A DNA stretch of 64,000 nucleotides. Origin: Kitasatospora aureofaciens (lineage in GTDB: Bacteria > Actinomycetota > Actinomycetes > Streptomycetales > Streptomycetaceae). This document shows, piece by piece, positions 23,922 to 32,072 of this stretch. The stretch covers positions 1 to 64,000 of the forward strand of contig NZ_JPRF03000054.1 of NCBI RefSeq assembly GCF_001188955.3. The letters run 5' to 3'. The stretch's first letter is position 1. The number at the start of each line of letters is the position of its first letter. The position numbers were made by a program, and so were the translations under genes. The notes beneath the pieces were generated by a model that had not been told where the DNA came from, searched no databases, and saw nothing but the letters and a program-made list of their open reading frames with translations.

Positions 23922-24887
23922 ATGCCCCGAACCCTCAGCCGCCGCGCAGCGCTCGGCCTCGCCGCGGGGCTCGCCCCGGGCCTGGCCATCGCCGCCTGCG
24001 GAAGCGGCTCCCCCGCACCGGACGGCGCCCCGTCCGGCTCCGGCGGCACCCGGACGGTCGAGCACGCGCGCGGCAGGAGCGCCGTACCGGCCCGGGCCGG
24101 CCGGGTGGTGGCGCTGGACACCGACGCCCTGGACTCGGTGGTCACCCTCGGACTGAGCCCGGTCGGCGCCACGACGGTCAGCGAGGGCGCACCGTTCCCC
24201 GGCTACCTGCCCGCCGAGCGGCTGGCCGGGACGAAGGCGGTCGGCACGATCGGCCAGCCCAACCTGGAGGCGATCGCGGCGCTGCGGCCGGACCTCATCC
24301 TGAGCAACCAGGTCCGCGACGACAAGCGGTACGACCAGCTGTCCGAGATCGCGCCGACGGTGCTGTCCAAGACCACCGGCCCGACCTGGAAGGAGAACGT
24401 CCGACTGCACGCGGAGGCCATGGGCCGCCAGAGCGAGGCCGGGGCGGTGGACGCGACGTACCGGACGGAGCTGCGGGACGTGGTCACCGCGCTGGGCGGG
24501 CCGGCGAAGGCGGCGTCCACCCGGGTCGAGATGGCGCGCTTCCTGGCAGGCGCGCCCACCCGGCTCTACCTCAACGACACCTTCGTCGGCTCGCTGTTCA
24601 AGGACCTCGGCCTCGGCCGCCCGGCCAACCAGGACAAGTCCGGGTTCTCGCTGGAGATCAGCCCGGAGCAGGTGGACCAGGCGGCGGCCGACGTCATCTT
24701 CTACTCGGTGTACGGGGACGCGTCGAAGTCCGACCGCACCAGGATCACCGAGGGCGTGCTGTGGAAGGACCTGGAGGCCGTCCGCAACGGCCGGGTGTAC
24801 GAGGTGGACGACGACCTGTGGATGCTCGGCATCGGCTACACCGGTGCCGGGCTGATCCTGGACCGGATCCGCAAGGACCTGGCGTGA
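23922..24887 (+). CDS. Iron-siderophore-type ABC substrate-binding lipoprotein (orphan)
   Basis: 321 aa of the FepB/FhuD-like fold. The signal has a twin-arginine pattern (SRRAALGL) ending in the lipobox IAAC, so it may be exported by Tat and lipidated. The binding fold shows IGQPNLEAIAALRPDLILSN, and its C-terminal half resembles the second binding protein at 37382. No permease or ATPase is adjacent and no iron box is visible upstream, so it may share the FecCD importer at 34-37 kb or follow the MerR gene. Ribosome binding site GGAGGA before ATG 23922. Confidence 0.85.
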   Translation: MPRTLSRRAALGLAAGLAPGLAIAACGSGSPAPDGAPSGSGGTRTVEHARGRSAVPARAGRVVALDTDALDSVVTLGLSPVGATTVSEGAPFPGYLPAERLAGTKAVGTIGQPNLEAIAALRPDLILSNQVRDDKRYDQLSEIAPTVLSKTTGPTWKENVRLHAEAMGRQSEAGAVDATYRTELRDVVTALGGPAKAASTRVEMARFLAGAPTRLYLNDTFVGSLFKDLGLGRPANQDKSGFSLEISPEQVDQAAADVIFYSVYGDASKSDRTRITEGVLWKDLEAVRNGRVYEVDDDLWMLGIGYTGAGLILDRIRKDLA

Positions 24888-24890
24888 CGG

Positions 24891-24993
24891 CGGACAGCTA
24901 ACAGATGACAGATGACAGATGACAGATGACAGATGACAGGGTTCATCATCTGTTCGCTGTCATCTGTCATCTGTTAGCTGATATCTGTTAGTT
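24891..24993. repeat. TGACAG-family palindrome, copy B, with a heptamer array
   Basis: A run of four ACAGATG heptamers plus a partial fifth (24901-24932) opens the repeat. The left arm 24895-24918 and the right arm 24957-24980 are perfect 24-bp inverted repeats, ending in CAGCTAACAG and CTGTTAGCTG respectively. It starts 3 bp after the binding-protein stop and faces the 3' end of the F420-type reductase gene. Confidence 0.9.
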
Positions 24994-25033
24994 GTTACTC
25001 GTCGCCTGTCACCGGAGCTCCGCCACCCGCCCT

Positions 25034-25699
25034 CTACTCCGCGTCGTCCACCGCCCCCGGCGCCAACGCGGGAGACGGGAAGACGTGCCGGGCCTCGCCG
25101 CCCGACCACCACACCCCGATCGCGAACACCGCCGCCGCCTCCAGCAGCCCTGCCCGGTCGAGACCGCCGCAGTGCACCGGCACGCAGCCCATCGAGCCCA
25201 CCAGATCAGCGGTCAGGTCCCCGGCGCCCTGGTCGTCCGCACAGTACGGCACCCCGAGCGGCGCACCCTCGAAGCTCGGCCGCGGCAGCGACCAGATGCT
25301 CTCGTGGCAGATGCCGAACACCTTCACCACCCGTGCCGCCGGAGCCGCCGAGGCGAGCCGCCGGGCAACGGAATCCCTGGCTCCTGCCGTGGTCAGGGCC
25401 GGTCCGTCCGCGCCCGGGGCCATCGGCACGGTGCAGTCCAGCAGCACCCGCCCGGCCAGTTCACCCGCCAGTGACCCGACCACCGGCACCGCCGCCGTCG
25501 CCGGCAGCGCGACCAACACCGCCTCTCCGAAGCGCACGGCTTCCGTCGGCTCGCCACCACCCACGGCCCCGATCCCCACAGCGAGTTTCCGGGCCGCCGC
25601 CACGTCACGCCCGCCCACCCGCACCTCGTGCCCGGCCCGCACCCAGGCCCCGCCGAGCGCGGCCGCCATGGAGCCCGTACCGAGAATCCCGATCCGCAT
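25034..25699 (-). CDS. NADPH-dependent F420 reductase-like oxidoreductase
   Basis: 221 aa. MRIGILGTGSMAAALGGAWVRAGHEVRVGGRD is an N-terminal Rossmann motif (GxGxMA) of the F420-dependent NADP reductase/YrbL-like family. VLVALPATAAVPVVG and LLDCTVPMAPG follow. It may move hydride between NADPH and F420 or act on a small substrate. Start ATG 25699 begins the fold. It is divergent from an HxlR regulator, a common arrangement for redox-responsive gene pairs. Confidence 0.75.
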   Translation of the reverse strand: MRIGILGTGSMAAALGGAWVRAGHEVRVGGRDVAAARKLAVGIGAVGGGEPTEAVRFGEAVLVALPATAAVPVVGSLAGELAGRVLLDCTVPMAPGADGPALTTAGARDSVARRLASAAPAARVVKVFGICHESIWSLPRPSFEGAPLGVPYCADDQGAGDLTADLVGSMGCVPVHCGGLDRAGLLEAAAVFAIGVWWSGGEARHVFPSPALAPGAVDDAE

Positions 25700-25797
25700 G
25701 GTCCATCCACTCCTCATCACGTCCGATGTCGCGCTCCGGACGCTAGACGGGCCGATGCACACCGCCCGGTAGGCAACGGATCGGGCAGGATGGACGC

Positions 25798-26202
25798 ATG
25801 GGGACCGAGGACGTCATCGAAAACCGGGCGGACCACGACCTGGGCGGCGGGCTGTTCGCCGCGGACTGCCGTGCCCGGCTGGCCTTCGAGGTGATCGCCA
25901 ACCGCTGGGACAGCGTGGTGGTGTACGTCCTCGGCGAGTGCGGCCCGATGCGCCCCCGATCCCTGCTGGACCGGATCGGCGGCCTCAGCCCGAAGGTGCT
26001 CAACGAGTCGCTGCGCCGGCTGGAGTACAACGGCCTGGTGGAGCGCCGCCGTTACGCCGAGGCCCCGCCCCGCGTCGATTACACGCTGACCGAGGCCGGC
26101 ACCGCCCTGCTCGACCCGATCCGCGCCCTCGGCGCCTGGGCGGCCGTGCACGGCGACGCCGTACTGGCCTCCCAGGAACTCCATGGCGACAAAGTGATCT
26201 GA
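25798..26202 (+). CDS. HxlR family transcriptional regulator
   Basis: 134 aa. CRARLAFEVIANRWDSVVVYVLGECGPMRPRSLLDRIGGLSPKVLNESLRRLEYNGLVERRRY (residues about 24-86) is the HxlR winged helix with the typical Cys near the start of the domain (C24). These regulators often sense aldehydes or oxidants. Divergent from the F420-type reductase, its likely target, with a 98-bp gap. Confidence 0.88.
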   Translation: MGTEDVIENRADHDLGGGLFAADCRARLAFEVIANRWDSVVVYVLGECGPMRPRSLLDRIGGLSPKVLNESLRRLEYNGLVERRRYAEAPPRVDYTLTEAGTALLDPIRALGAWAAVHGDAVLASQELHGDKVI

Positions 26203-26266
26203 TGGCACGTCAGTCCGGCAAGCCATCCCGGCTTCGCGCGTACCCCACGACAACTGGAGGCCACCC

Positions 26267-26365
26267 GTGCACACCGGTCCGGACGAACTGGAAGTCATCA
26301 CGCCCTTCGTGGCAGACGTCCCCGCTGCGAAAGCCTACTGCCAGGAGATCTTCGGTCTCCCCGAT
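26267..26365 (+). pseudogene. Truncated VOC (glyoxalase-like) gene
   Basis: GTG 26267 follows a ribosome binding site (GGAGG) and encodes 32 residues that match the first strand and helix of a VOC protein: ITPFVADVPAAKAYCQEIFGLP. After that the frame becomes Gly/Arg/His-rich and runs into the terminator at 26394 and the protease 3' region. No later VOC motif (metal Glu or second beta-alpha-beta unit) appears downstream, so about three quarters of the gene is gone. Confidence 0.6.
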
Positions 26366-26393
26366 GGTCCACCAGGACAGCGCCGCACACACG

Positions 26394-26436
26394 ACGGCGG
26401 GGGCGACGGTGGTCCGCACACCGTCGCCCCCGCCGT
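26394..26436. terminator. Strong stem-loop terminator
   Basis: ACGGCGGGGGCGACGGTG (26394-26411) and CACCGTCGCCCCCGCCGT (26419-26436) are perfect 18-bp arms around a 7-nt loop. It lies between the truncated VOC gene and the convergent metalloprotease gene. Confidence 0.75.
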
Positions 26437-26506
26437 CACGCCCGGCCGTTCGGCACCCACAGTCCGACCGGGCCCCGCTCGGGCGCGTCCCGGGCGGCCC
26501 TGCCCA

Positions 26507-26536
26507 ACTCGGGCCCGACCCGGTTCGGGCCCGAGT
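26507..26536 (-). terminator. Terminator of the M4 protease gene
   Basis: ACTCGGGCCCGA (26507-26518) and TCGGGCCCGAGT (26525-26536) are perfect 12-bp arms with a 6-nt loop. The stem begins at the last base of the protease stop codon on the minus strand. Confidence 0.65.
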
Positions 26537-28176
26537 CAGTTGACGTTGACCGCGGTCCAGGAGGCCGCGACGGCGTTGTACTCGGCGCTGTTCGCGCCGT
26601 ACAGGTCCGACGCCGCGCTGAGGGTGGCCGCACGGGCACCCGCGTAGTCGGTCGTCGAGGTGAAGTACACGGTCAGCGCGCGGTACCAGATCTGCGCGGC
26701 CTTGTCCCGGCCGATGCCCGCGAGCGAAGAGCCGTCGGCCGTCGGGCTGTTGTAGTCGAACCCGTTGATGCTCTTCGCGCCGCTGCCCTCGGAGAGCAGG
26801 TAGAAGAAGTGGTTCGCCACGCCGGACGAGTAGTGCACGTCCAGGTTGCCGACGTTCGGGTCCCAGTAGTCCGCCGACGAGCCGTCCTTGCTCGGCTGGT
26901 CCATGTAGCGCAGCGGGCTGCCGTCGCCACGCAGGTTGATCAGCTCGCCGATCCAGTAGTTCGGCGGGTTGGAGGGCAGGTTGGCGTACCACTCGACCAT
27001 CGTGCCCATGATGTCCGAGGTGGCCTCGTTGAGGCCGCCGGACTCGCCCGAGTAGTTCAGCGCGGCGGTCGCCGCGGTGACGCCGTGGGACATCTCGTGG
27101 CCGGCCACGTCGATCTCGGTGAGCGGCGCGCTGTTGTTGTTGCCGTCGCCGTACGACATGCAGAAGCAGTCGTCGCTCCAGAACGCGTTGACGTAGTTGG
27201 AGCCGTAGTGCACCCGGCTGAGGGCGCCGACGCCGTCGTTGCGGATGCCGTTGCGGCCGAAGGTGTTCTTGTAGAAGTCCCAGGTGGTGGCGGCACCGAA
27301 TTGGGCGTCCACGGCCGCGGATTCGCGGTTGTTGTTGGTGCCGTCGCCGAAGCTGTTGCTGGTGTTGGCGAACAGCGACCCGCTGCCGGACTCGCCGTTG
27401 CTCATGTCGGTGGTGGACTGGCCGCCACGGCCGGTGTCCTTGAGCTCGAACTGCGAGCCGTTCTGGTTGGTGTTGAGCGGGACCTGGCCGACGAAGATGC
27501 CGGTGCCGGTGCCGGCGGCGGTCTCGATCTTCTCGTGGGTGGAGAGGACCTGGCCGTTGGCCGCGTCGGTCACGAGGATCTGCGCGCTCGGGGTGCCGTC
27601 GGCGCGGGTGCCCTCGACGGTGGTCCGGTAGGCCAGCCGCGGCTTGCCGTCGGTGGCCCAGACGACCAGCTGGGCCTGGCCGGTCTGGTGGACGTCGACC
27701 AGCGGGGACTCGTCGGAGTCGATGGTCTGCCCGACGGTCGCCTTGACCGCGCCGGAGGCCTGGGCGGCGGCCTTGTCCGCCGGGATCTTCGGGGTCAGGC
27801 TCGGCAGCGCGATCTGGGCGGAGACCGCCTTGTCGACCGACTTCACCGCGCCGTCGGCCTTCTGGTGGACGACCAGGTCGCCGCCGATGACCGGCAGGCC
27901 GGCGTAGGTGCGCTCGAAGCGCAGGTGCCGGGTGCCGTCCTTGTCGACGACGGCGTCCTTGGCCACCAGCTTCTCCTGGCCGCCGAGGCCGAGCGCCCCG
28001 GCCAGCGGGGCGGACTGGCCGTTGGCCACCGCGAGCACGGCCTCGCGCTGCTGGGCGGCCTGCGCCTGCAGCGAGGGGGCCGCGGGGGCGGCCTGGGCGG
28101 TGGTGGCAACCTGGACGACACCGGTCAACATGGCCGTGGCCGAGAGTACGGCGACAGCGGCGAGCTTTCGCTTCAC
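26536..28176 (-). CDS. Secreted M4 family neutral metalloprotease
   Basis: 546-aa preproenzyme of the thermolysin family. A Sec signal peptide (KRKLAAVAVLSATAMLTGVVQVATTAQA) and a long FTP/PepSY propeptide are followed by the catalytic domain. The zinc motif is HEMSH (H360, E361, H364) with the third ligand Glu in GGLNEATSD. A later DVHYSSGVANHFFYLLSEGSG carries the catalytic His. It degrades extracellular protein and is activated by removal of its propeptide. GTG 28176 follows GGAAGGA at a good distance; the upstream in-frame extension would mask the signal peptide. Confidence 0.92.
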   Translation of the reverse strand: MKRKLAAVAVLSATAMLTGVVQVATTAQAAPAAPSLQAQAAQQREAVLAVANGQSAPLAGALGLGGQEKLVAKDAVVDKDGTRHLRFERTYAGLPVIGGDLVVHQKADGAVKSVDKAVSAQIALPSLTPKIPADKAAAQASGAVKATVGQTIDSDESPLVDVHQTGQAQLVVWATDGKPRLAYRTTVEGTRADGTPSAQILVTDAANGQVLSTHEKIETAAGTGTGIFVGQVPLNTNQNGSQFELKDTGRGGQSTTDMSNGESGSGSLFANTSNSFGDGTNNNRESAAVDAQFGAATTWDFYKNTFGRNGIRNDGVGALSRVHYGSNYVNAFWSDDCFCMSYGDGNNNSAPLTEIDVAGHEMSHGVTAATAALNYSGESGGLNEATSDIMGTMVEWYANLPSNPPNYWIGELINLRGDGSPLRYMDQPSKDGSSADYWDPNVGNLDVHYSSGVANHFFYLLSEGSGAKSINGFDYNSPTADGSSLAGIGRDKAAQIWYRALTVYFTSTTDYAGARAATLSAASDLYGANSAEYNAVAASWTAVNVN

Positions 28177-28684
28177 GTACGAGTCCTTCCGGGAAACCGC
28201 GTGTGGGCGCGGTCGCACCGCGTCCCGGGGGCCGGGGTCGGCACCTGTGGGGCGGAACGGGCGCTGACGTGCTGAAACCCCGTGCGGTCGAGCGGCTCGC
28301 CACCGAGGGGTGGGGGTGGGGGGCTACCGCTGAGGGGTGTACAGAAGCATGACAATCCAGCAGGTGAATTGACAGGTCTGCCTCAGTTATTGGCCAGGTC
28401 CCGCCAGTAGGTAAAGTGATTCAAGTGGTGATCAAATCGGGGCAATCCACCCGGACTTGCAGTGGGTTCCCACTCGAACCAGGGCCGACCGCCTGCGCTG
28501 ACGACAGATCGACCACCGGTCGCTGGTCCGGCGATCGAAATCGATCATCGACCGATCGACTTTTACATCTCTGTAGAACTTTCCATACACACTCTTGACG
28601 CCCGGGTGGCGAGGTCCCGCCACCGCCCGCCCTTGCCCGGGCGGGCGGCCGTCTGATAGCGCCGGCCGCCCGGTGAGCGGGCGC
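28177..28684. other. Intergenic region upstream of the protease
   Basis: 508 bp without a gene. It is lower in GC than its neighbours, especially 28380-28600, and contains overlapping GATCGA-type palindromic stretches at about 28500-28560 (for example CGATCGAAATCGATC). The protease promoter must lie here, but I see no clear -35/-10 pair. The glutaredoxin terminator lies at its far end. Confidence 0.5.
28623..28648 (-). terminator. Terminator after the kinase-glutaredoxin pair
   Basis: CCGCCCGCCC (28623-28632) and GGGCGGGCGG (28639-28648) are perfect 10-bp arms with a 6-nt loop, about 37 bp downstream of the glutaredoxin stop on the minus strand. Confidence 0.6.
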
Positions 28685-28951
28685 TTACTCGCTGTATTGC
28701 CTTGCCGCGTCCAGCAGTTGGCGCAGCGAGGGGTTCACCATCGGACGGCCGCCCACGGTTGCCGTCGGGACGGTCTCGTTACCGTCCGCGACCGAGCGGA
28801 CGAAGGCGGCGGCGTCCGGGTCCTTCCAGATGTTCACCCGGGTGAAGCGCCGGCTGTAGCGGAGCCGGGTGAAGAGCAGGCCGAAGCGCAGCTTCATGCA
28901 GTAGGTGCACAGGGGACGCCAGTACAGCACCACGCCGTCGTTCCGTGTCAT
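28685..28951 (-). CDS. Glutaredoxin-like protein
   Basis: 88 aa, thioredoxin fold. MTRNDGVVLYWRPLCTYCMKLRF contains the redox pair CTYC (about residues 15-18), and the cis-Pro loop is NETVPTATVGG. Similar to mycoredoxin/NrdH-like proteins that reduce disulfides with mycothiol or thioredoxin reductase. Its ATG overlaps the stop of the kinase gene (ATGA), so the two proteins are made together, an unusual pairing. Confidence 0.82.
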   Translation of the reverse strand: MTRNDGVVLYWRPLCTYCMKLRFGLLFTRLRYSRRFTRVNIWKDPDAAAFVRSVADGNETVPTATVGGRPMVNPSLRQLLDAARQYSE

Positions 28952-30879
28952 TGCTGGAACCGCCACTCCTGTGCCTTGAGACCGGGGGTGCAGGTCTGCA
29001 TGGTGATGTTGCGGCCCTCACCGTTGGCGGTCATGCAGCTCTGACCCGCCGCCAGCGTGTAGGTCCCCGAGGCGGTCTTCTGTACCGTCCAGTTGTTCAG
29101 GAAGGTCATGCCGGGGCTGAGCGTCACGGCGTCGCTCTGGAAGACCTGGACGAGCTGGGGGCCGTTGGCGTTGCAGGCGTTGTACTGGTACCAGTTGCCG
29201 GGCGTTACCACCCAGCCGTACTGCGAGGCCCCGCCCAGGACGATCGGGGTGGAGGCCGCGAGGCTGTCGCTGGCCATACCGATCGGCAGGCCGTACTGGA
29301 CACTGACGATGCGGGTCCAACTGTCGCCGCCGCAGGAGGCCGGCCGGGCCGGGGACTGCGGGGCGGGCGGGTTGCCGCCGGAGGGCGAACCGCTGGAAGT
29401 GCCGCCCTGCGAGGTGGAGTTGCCGGGATGGCCCGGTGGCTGGTTCGCCGCACCGCCCCCACCCGCGGGCTGGTTGGCCTGCCCGCCGGAGGAGCCACCG
29501 TTCGAGCCGCCGCTCGAACCGCCCGAGGAGCCGCCGTTCGAGGCCCCGCCGCCGTGGCCCTGGGCCGCGCCGTTCCCGCCGTTCCCGCCCTGGGCCGTTA
29601 CCGGTGCGGGCAGTTGGCCGCCGGACGGCTGGTCGGCGGCCGGATTGCCCGAGGGGGTGTCCGTCGGCTGCGCACTCGCGGACGCGGGGGTGGTGGCGGC
29701 CGGGGTGGTGGTGCTCGGGGCCGCCGGGACGGTCACCACCACGGTCGGCTGGGCGGCGGGTGGCACGGCCGCGGCGGAGTTGCCGGGGCTGCGGTCGATC
29801 AGCAGCGCGGTCGCCGTGCCCATCGAGATGACGACCGGGACGACGATCGGCAGCAGCAGGGCGCGGCGCGAGCGGCGTCCGCCCGGCTCGGTGTCCGCCC
29901 GCGGGTCCGCCTTCACGACCTGGTCGGGCGCGCCCGGAGTCCCCGCACCCGCGGGCACCGCTCCCGCCCCCGGCCGCAGGTCGATCGTCCCGCTGTCCAC
30001 CGCCCTGCGCGGCGCCCCCGGCAGGCCGATCGCCACGCGGGCCGCCGCCGCCATCCCGGCGGCGCTCGCGAAGCGGTCCTCGGGCCGTTTGGCCAACGCG
30101 GTGGCGACCAGCGCCCGCACCGCCGCCGGGAAGGTCTCCGGCAGTTCCGGCACCGGCTGGTTGACGTGCTTGAGCGCGACCTGCAGCGGCCCCTCCCCCA
30201 GGTAGGGGACCCGCCCGACCAGCAGCTCGTAGCAGACCACGCCGATCGAGTAGAGGTCGGAGGCCGGGCCGGTGGCCTCCCCCGAGGCCTGCTCGGGGGA
30301 CATGTAGGCCGCGGTGCCGATGATCGCGTACGGTGCGGTGAGCTTGGTGCTGGCGACGGCCCGGGCGATGCCGAAGTCGGTGATGACCACCCCGCCGTCC
30401 TCGCGCACCATCAGGTTGGAGGGCTTGAGGTCGCGGTGCACGATCCCGCGCCGGTGGGCGGCGTGCAGCGCGTCCAGGGCGTCGGCGAGCAGGCCGAGGG
30501 CGCGCTCGGCGCTCATCGGGCCGTCGTCCTTGAGCACCCGGTCCAGCGGACGGCCCTCGATCAGGTCCATCACGATGTACGCGCAGCGCTCGTCACCGTC
30601 CTCGCCGCCGTCGCCGTGGCCGCTGCTGCCGCCGCCGCTCTCGCCGTAGTCGTGGACGTCCACGATGCCCGGGTGGTCGATCGCGGCGACCAGCTGGGCC
30701 TCGCGGCGGAAGCGCTGGACGGCGGTGTCGTCCTCGAACAGGTCCGCGCGGAGGATCTTGACGGCGACCGGTCGTGCCAGCACCTCGTCATCGGCCCGCC
30801 AGACCGCGCCCATCCCCCCGCCGCCGATCTTCTCGACCAGCGTGTACCGCCCGCCGAGCACAGTGCCCGCGCTACTCAT
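28948..30879 (-). CDS. Membrane Ser/Thr protein kinase with an extracellular C-terminal domain
   Basis: 643 aa Hanks-type kinase. The catalytic domain (about residues 10-270) shows GGGGMGAVWRA, the ATP lysine in VAVKIL, HRDLKPSN and DFGIAR. A membrane segment (LLLPIVVPVVISMGTATALLI, about 336-357) follows, then a long Thr/Ser/Pro/Gly/Gln-rich linker. The last 130 residues contain three cysteines and CMTANGEGRNITMQTC...QEWRFQQ, reminiscent of a ricin-type or RICIN-like beta-trefoil lobe; this would lie outside the cell as a ligand sensor. No PASTA repeats are present. Confidence 0.88.
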   Translation of the reverse strand: MSSAGTVLGGRYTLVEKIGGGGMGAVWRADDEVLARPVAVKILRADLFEDDTAVQRFRREAQLVAAIDHPGIVDVHDYGESGGGSSGHGDGGEDGDERCAYIVMDLIEGRPLDRVLKDDGPMSAERALGLLADALDALHAAHRRGIVHRDLKPSNLMVREDGGVVITDFGIARAVASTKLTAPYAIIGTAAYMSPEQASGEATGPASDLYSIGVVCYELLVGRVPYLGEGPLQVALKHVNQPVPELPETFPAAVRALVATALAKRPEDRFASAAGMAAAARVAIGLPGAPRRAVDSGTIDLRPGAGAVPAGAGTPGAPDQVVKADPRADTEPGGRRSRRALLLPIVVPVVISMGTATALLIDRSPGNSAAAVPPAAQPTVVVTVPAAPSTTTPAATTPASASAQPTDTPSGNPAADQPSGGQLPAPVTAQGGNGGNGAAQGHGGGASNGGSSGGSSGGSNGGSSGGQANQPAGGGGAANQPPGHPGNSTSQGGTSSGSPSGGNPPAPQSPARPASCGGDSWTRIVSVQYGLPIGMASDSLAASTPIVLGGASQYGWVVTPGNWYQYNACNANGPQLVQVFQSDAVTLSPGMTFLNNWTVQKTASGTYTLAAGQSCMTANGEGRNITMQTCTPGLKAQEWRFQQ

Positions 30880-30986
30880 CCGCCCCGCCCCCAGGTGTCA
30901 TGACCCTTCCCCGTCGGGTCGTCGGCACACAGTGTGCCAGAGGGTGCCGCAGGCCCAGCAGGCCTTGTGCAGGTGGTTGTTGAAGC

Positions 30987-31910
30987 TCAATGTCCGGCGT
31001 TCCGGGCGATTCGGGCGGGGGCGGACACCTCCCGGACGGCCGCGGCGACCACGTGCGGCCGGTCGGCGTGGACGTAGTGGCCGGCACCGGGCACGACGGT
31101 GTGGACGCCCCGGTCGGCCCCCGCCGCGATCCCCGCCTGCGCGGCGGTGAACCGGGCGCGCAGGGAGCGCGGCAGTCCCTCGGTCGCGCTCAGCACGGTG
31201 ACCGGCACCTCGGGCAGCGGGGCGGCGGCCCGCCGACGGCGCAGCGCCGGAACGGCGCGACCGGTCAGCCGGTGCTCGGCGAGCACCGCCCGCCGCTGGT
31301 ACGGGCGGGCGACGGCCGCCGCGCCGGCCCGGGCGAGGGCGTCGCCGCGGTCGGGTGCCGTGGGTGCGATCGCCGTCCGGAGCAGCGAGAACCGGAGCAG
31401 GGCGACCTCGGCGAGAGCGATGGCGCGCGGGCTGAACTCCTCGTGCGCCGGGTCCACCAGGACCAGACCGGCCACCAGCTCCGGCCGCTGCCGAGCGAGG
31501 AGTTGGGCCAGCTGACCACCCCAGCTGTGCCCGACCAGTACGGCCGGTCCGGCGTCCAGGTACCGCACCAGAGCAGCCAGGTCCTCGACCTGCGCATCCA
31601 GCGTCAGGCGAGGGGCGCGGTCAGGTGCGCTGGCACCGAGCCCGGCCCGATCGTACGCCACGACCCGCCCCAGCTCGGCGAGTTCGGGCAGCAGCGGCGC
31701 CCAGGTGAGCGAGGATTCGCCGCAGCCCGCGACCAGGACGATCGGCACGCCCTCGCCCGGGCCCGTCTCCACCCAGCGCAACGCCCGTCCGCCACGGTCG
31801 AGTTCGCCCGGCCGCACCCCGCCCGGAGTGCGCTCGGCCAGCGCCTCGGCGATGAGCTCCCGAACGCCGCCCACCGCGCGGCCGGTTCGGCTGTTCCCCT
31901 GGTTCGGCAT
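30987..31910 (-). CDS. Alpha/beta hydrolase
   Basis: 307 aa. VLVAGCGESSLTW is the oxyanion region, GHSWGGQLAQ the nucleophile elbow and GAGHYVHADRPH the catalytic His region; an Asp in VDPAHEEF follows strand 6. The substrate is unknown. ATG 31910 (MPNQGNSRTG) is chosen because sequence further upstream is Pro/Gly-rich and unlike the fold. It appears to be a single gene, convergent with nothing nearby. Confidence 0.82.
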   Translation of the reverse strand: MPNQGNSRTGRAVGGVRELIAEALAERTPGGVRPGELDRGGRALRWVETGPGEGVPIVLVAGCGESSLTWAPLLPELAELGRVVAYDRAGLGASAPDRAPRLTLDAQVEDLAALVRYLDAGPAVLVGHSWGGQLAQLLARQRPELVAGLVLVDPAHEEFSPRAIALAEVALLRFSLLRTAIAPTAPDRGDALARAGAAAVARPYQRRAVLAEHRLTGRAVPALRRRRAAAPLPEVPVTVLSATEGLPRSLRARFTAAQAGIAAGADRGVHTVVPGAGHYVHADRPHVVAAAVREVSAPARIARNAGH

Positions 31911-32072
31911 GTTCGGTCCCCCCGGTGCTGCGTCGACGGGGGCCGCCGATCCGGTGCGACCGGGCGGCCGAGCGACCGGATGACCGGCGTCGCCTCCCGG
32001 CCGCGCCTGCGGGCCCCGGCCCCACTTTACGGGGGCGTGGACGGGGCCCAACAGACCGGTACCCGCCCGGTG

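Noticed and set aside
24901..24932. Regular ACAGATG repeats looking like a small CRISPR or VNTR-coded protein
   Set aside because: The units are 7 bp without spacers, no cas genes are nearby, and the frame has no start; they are arms of a palindrome.
26267..26647. Full 126-residue protein read from GTG 26267
   Set aside because: Only the first 32 residues resemble a protein family; the rest runs through a terminator stem and the antisense of the protease gene.
29093..30205. 370-codon plus-strand Pro-rich frame inside the kinase gene
   Set aside because: It is antisense to the Gly/Ser/Asn-rich linker and kinase domain; no ribosome binding site or known fold.
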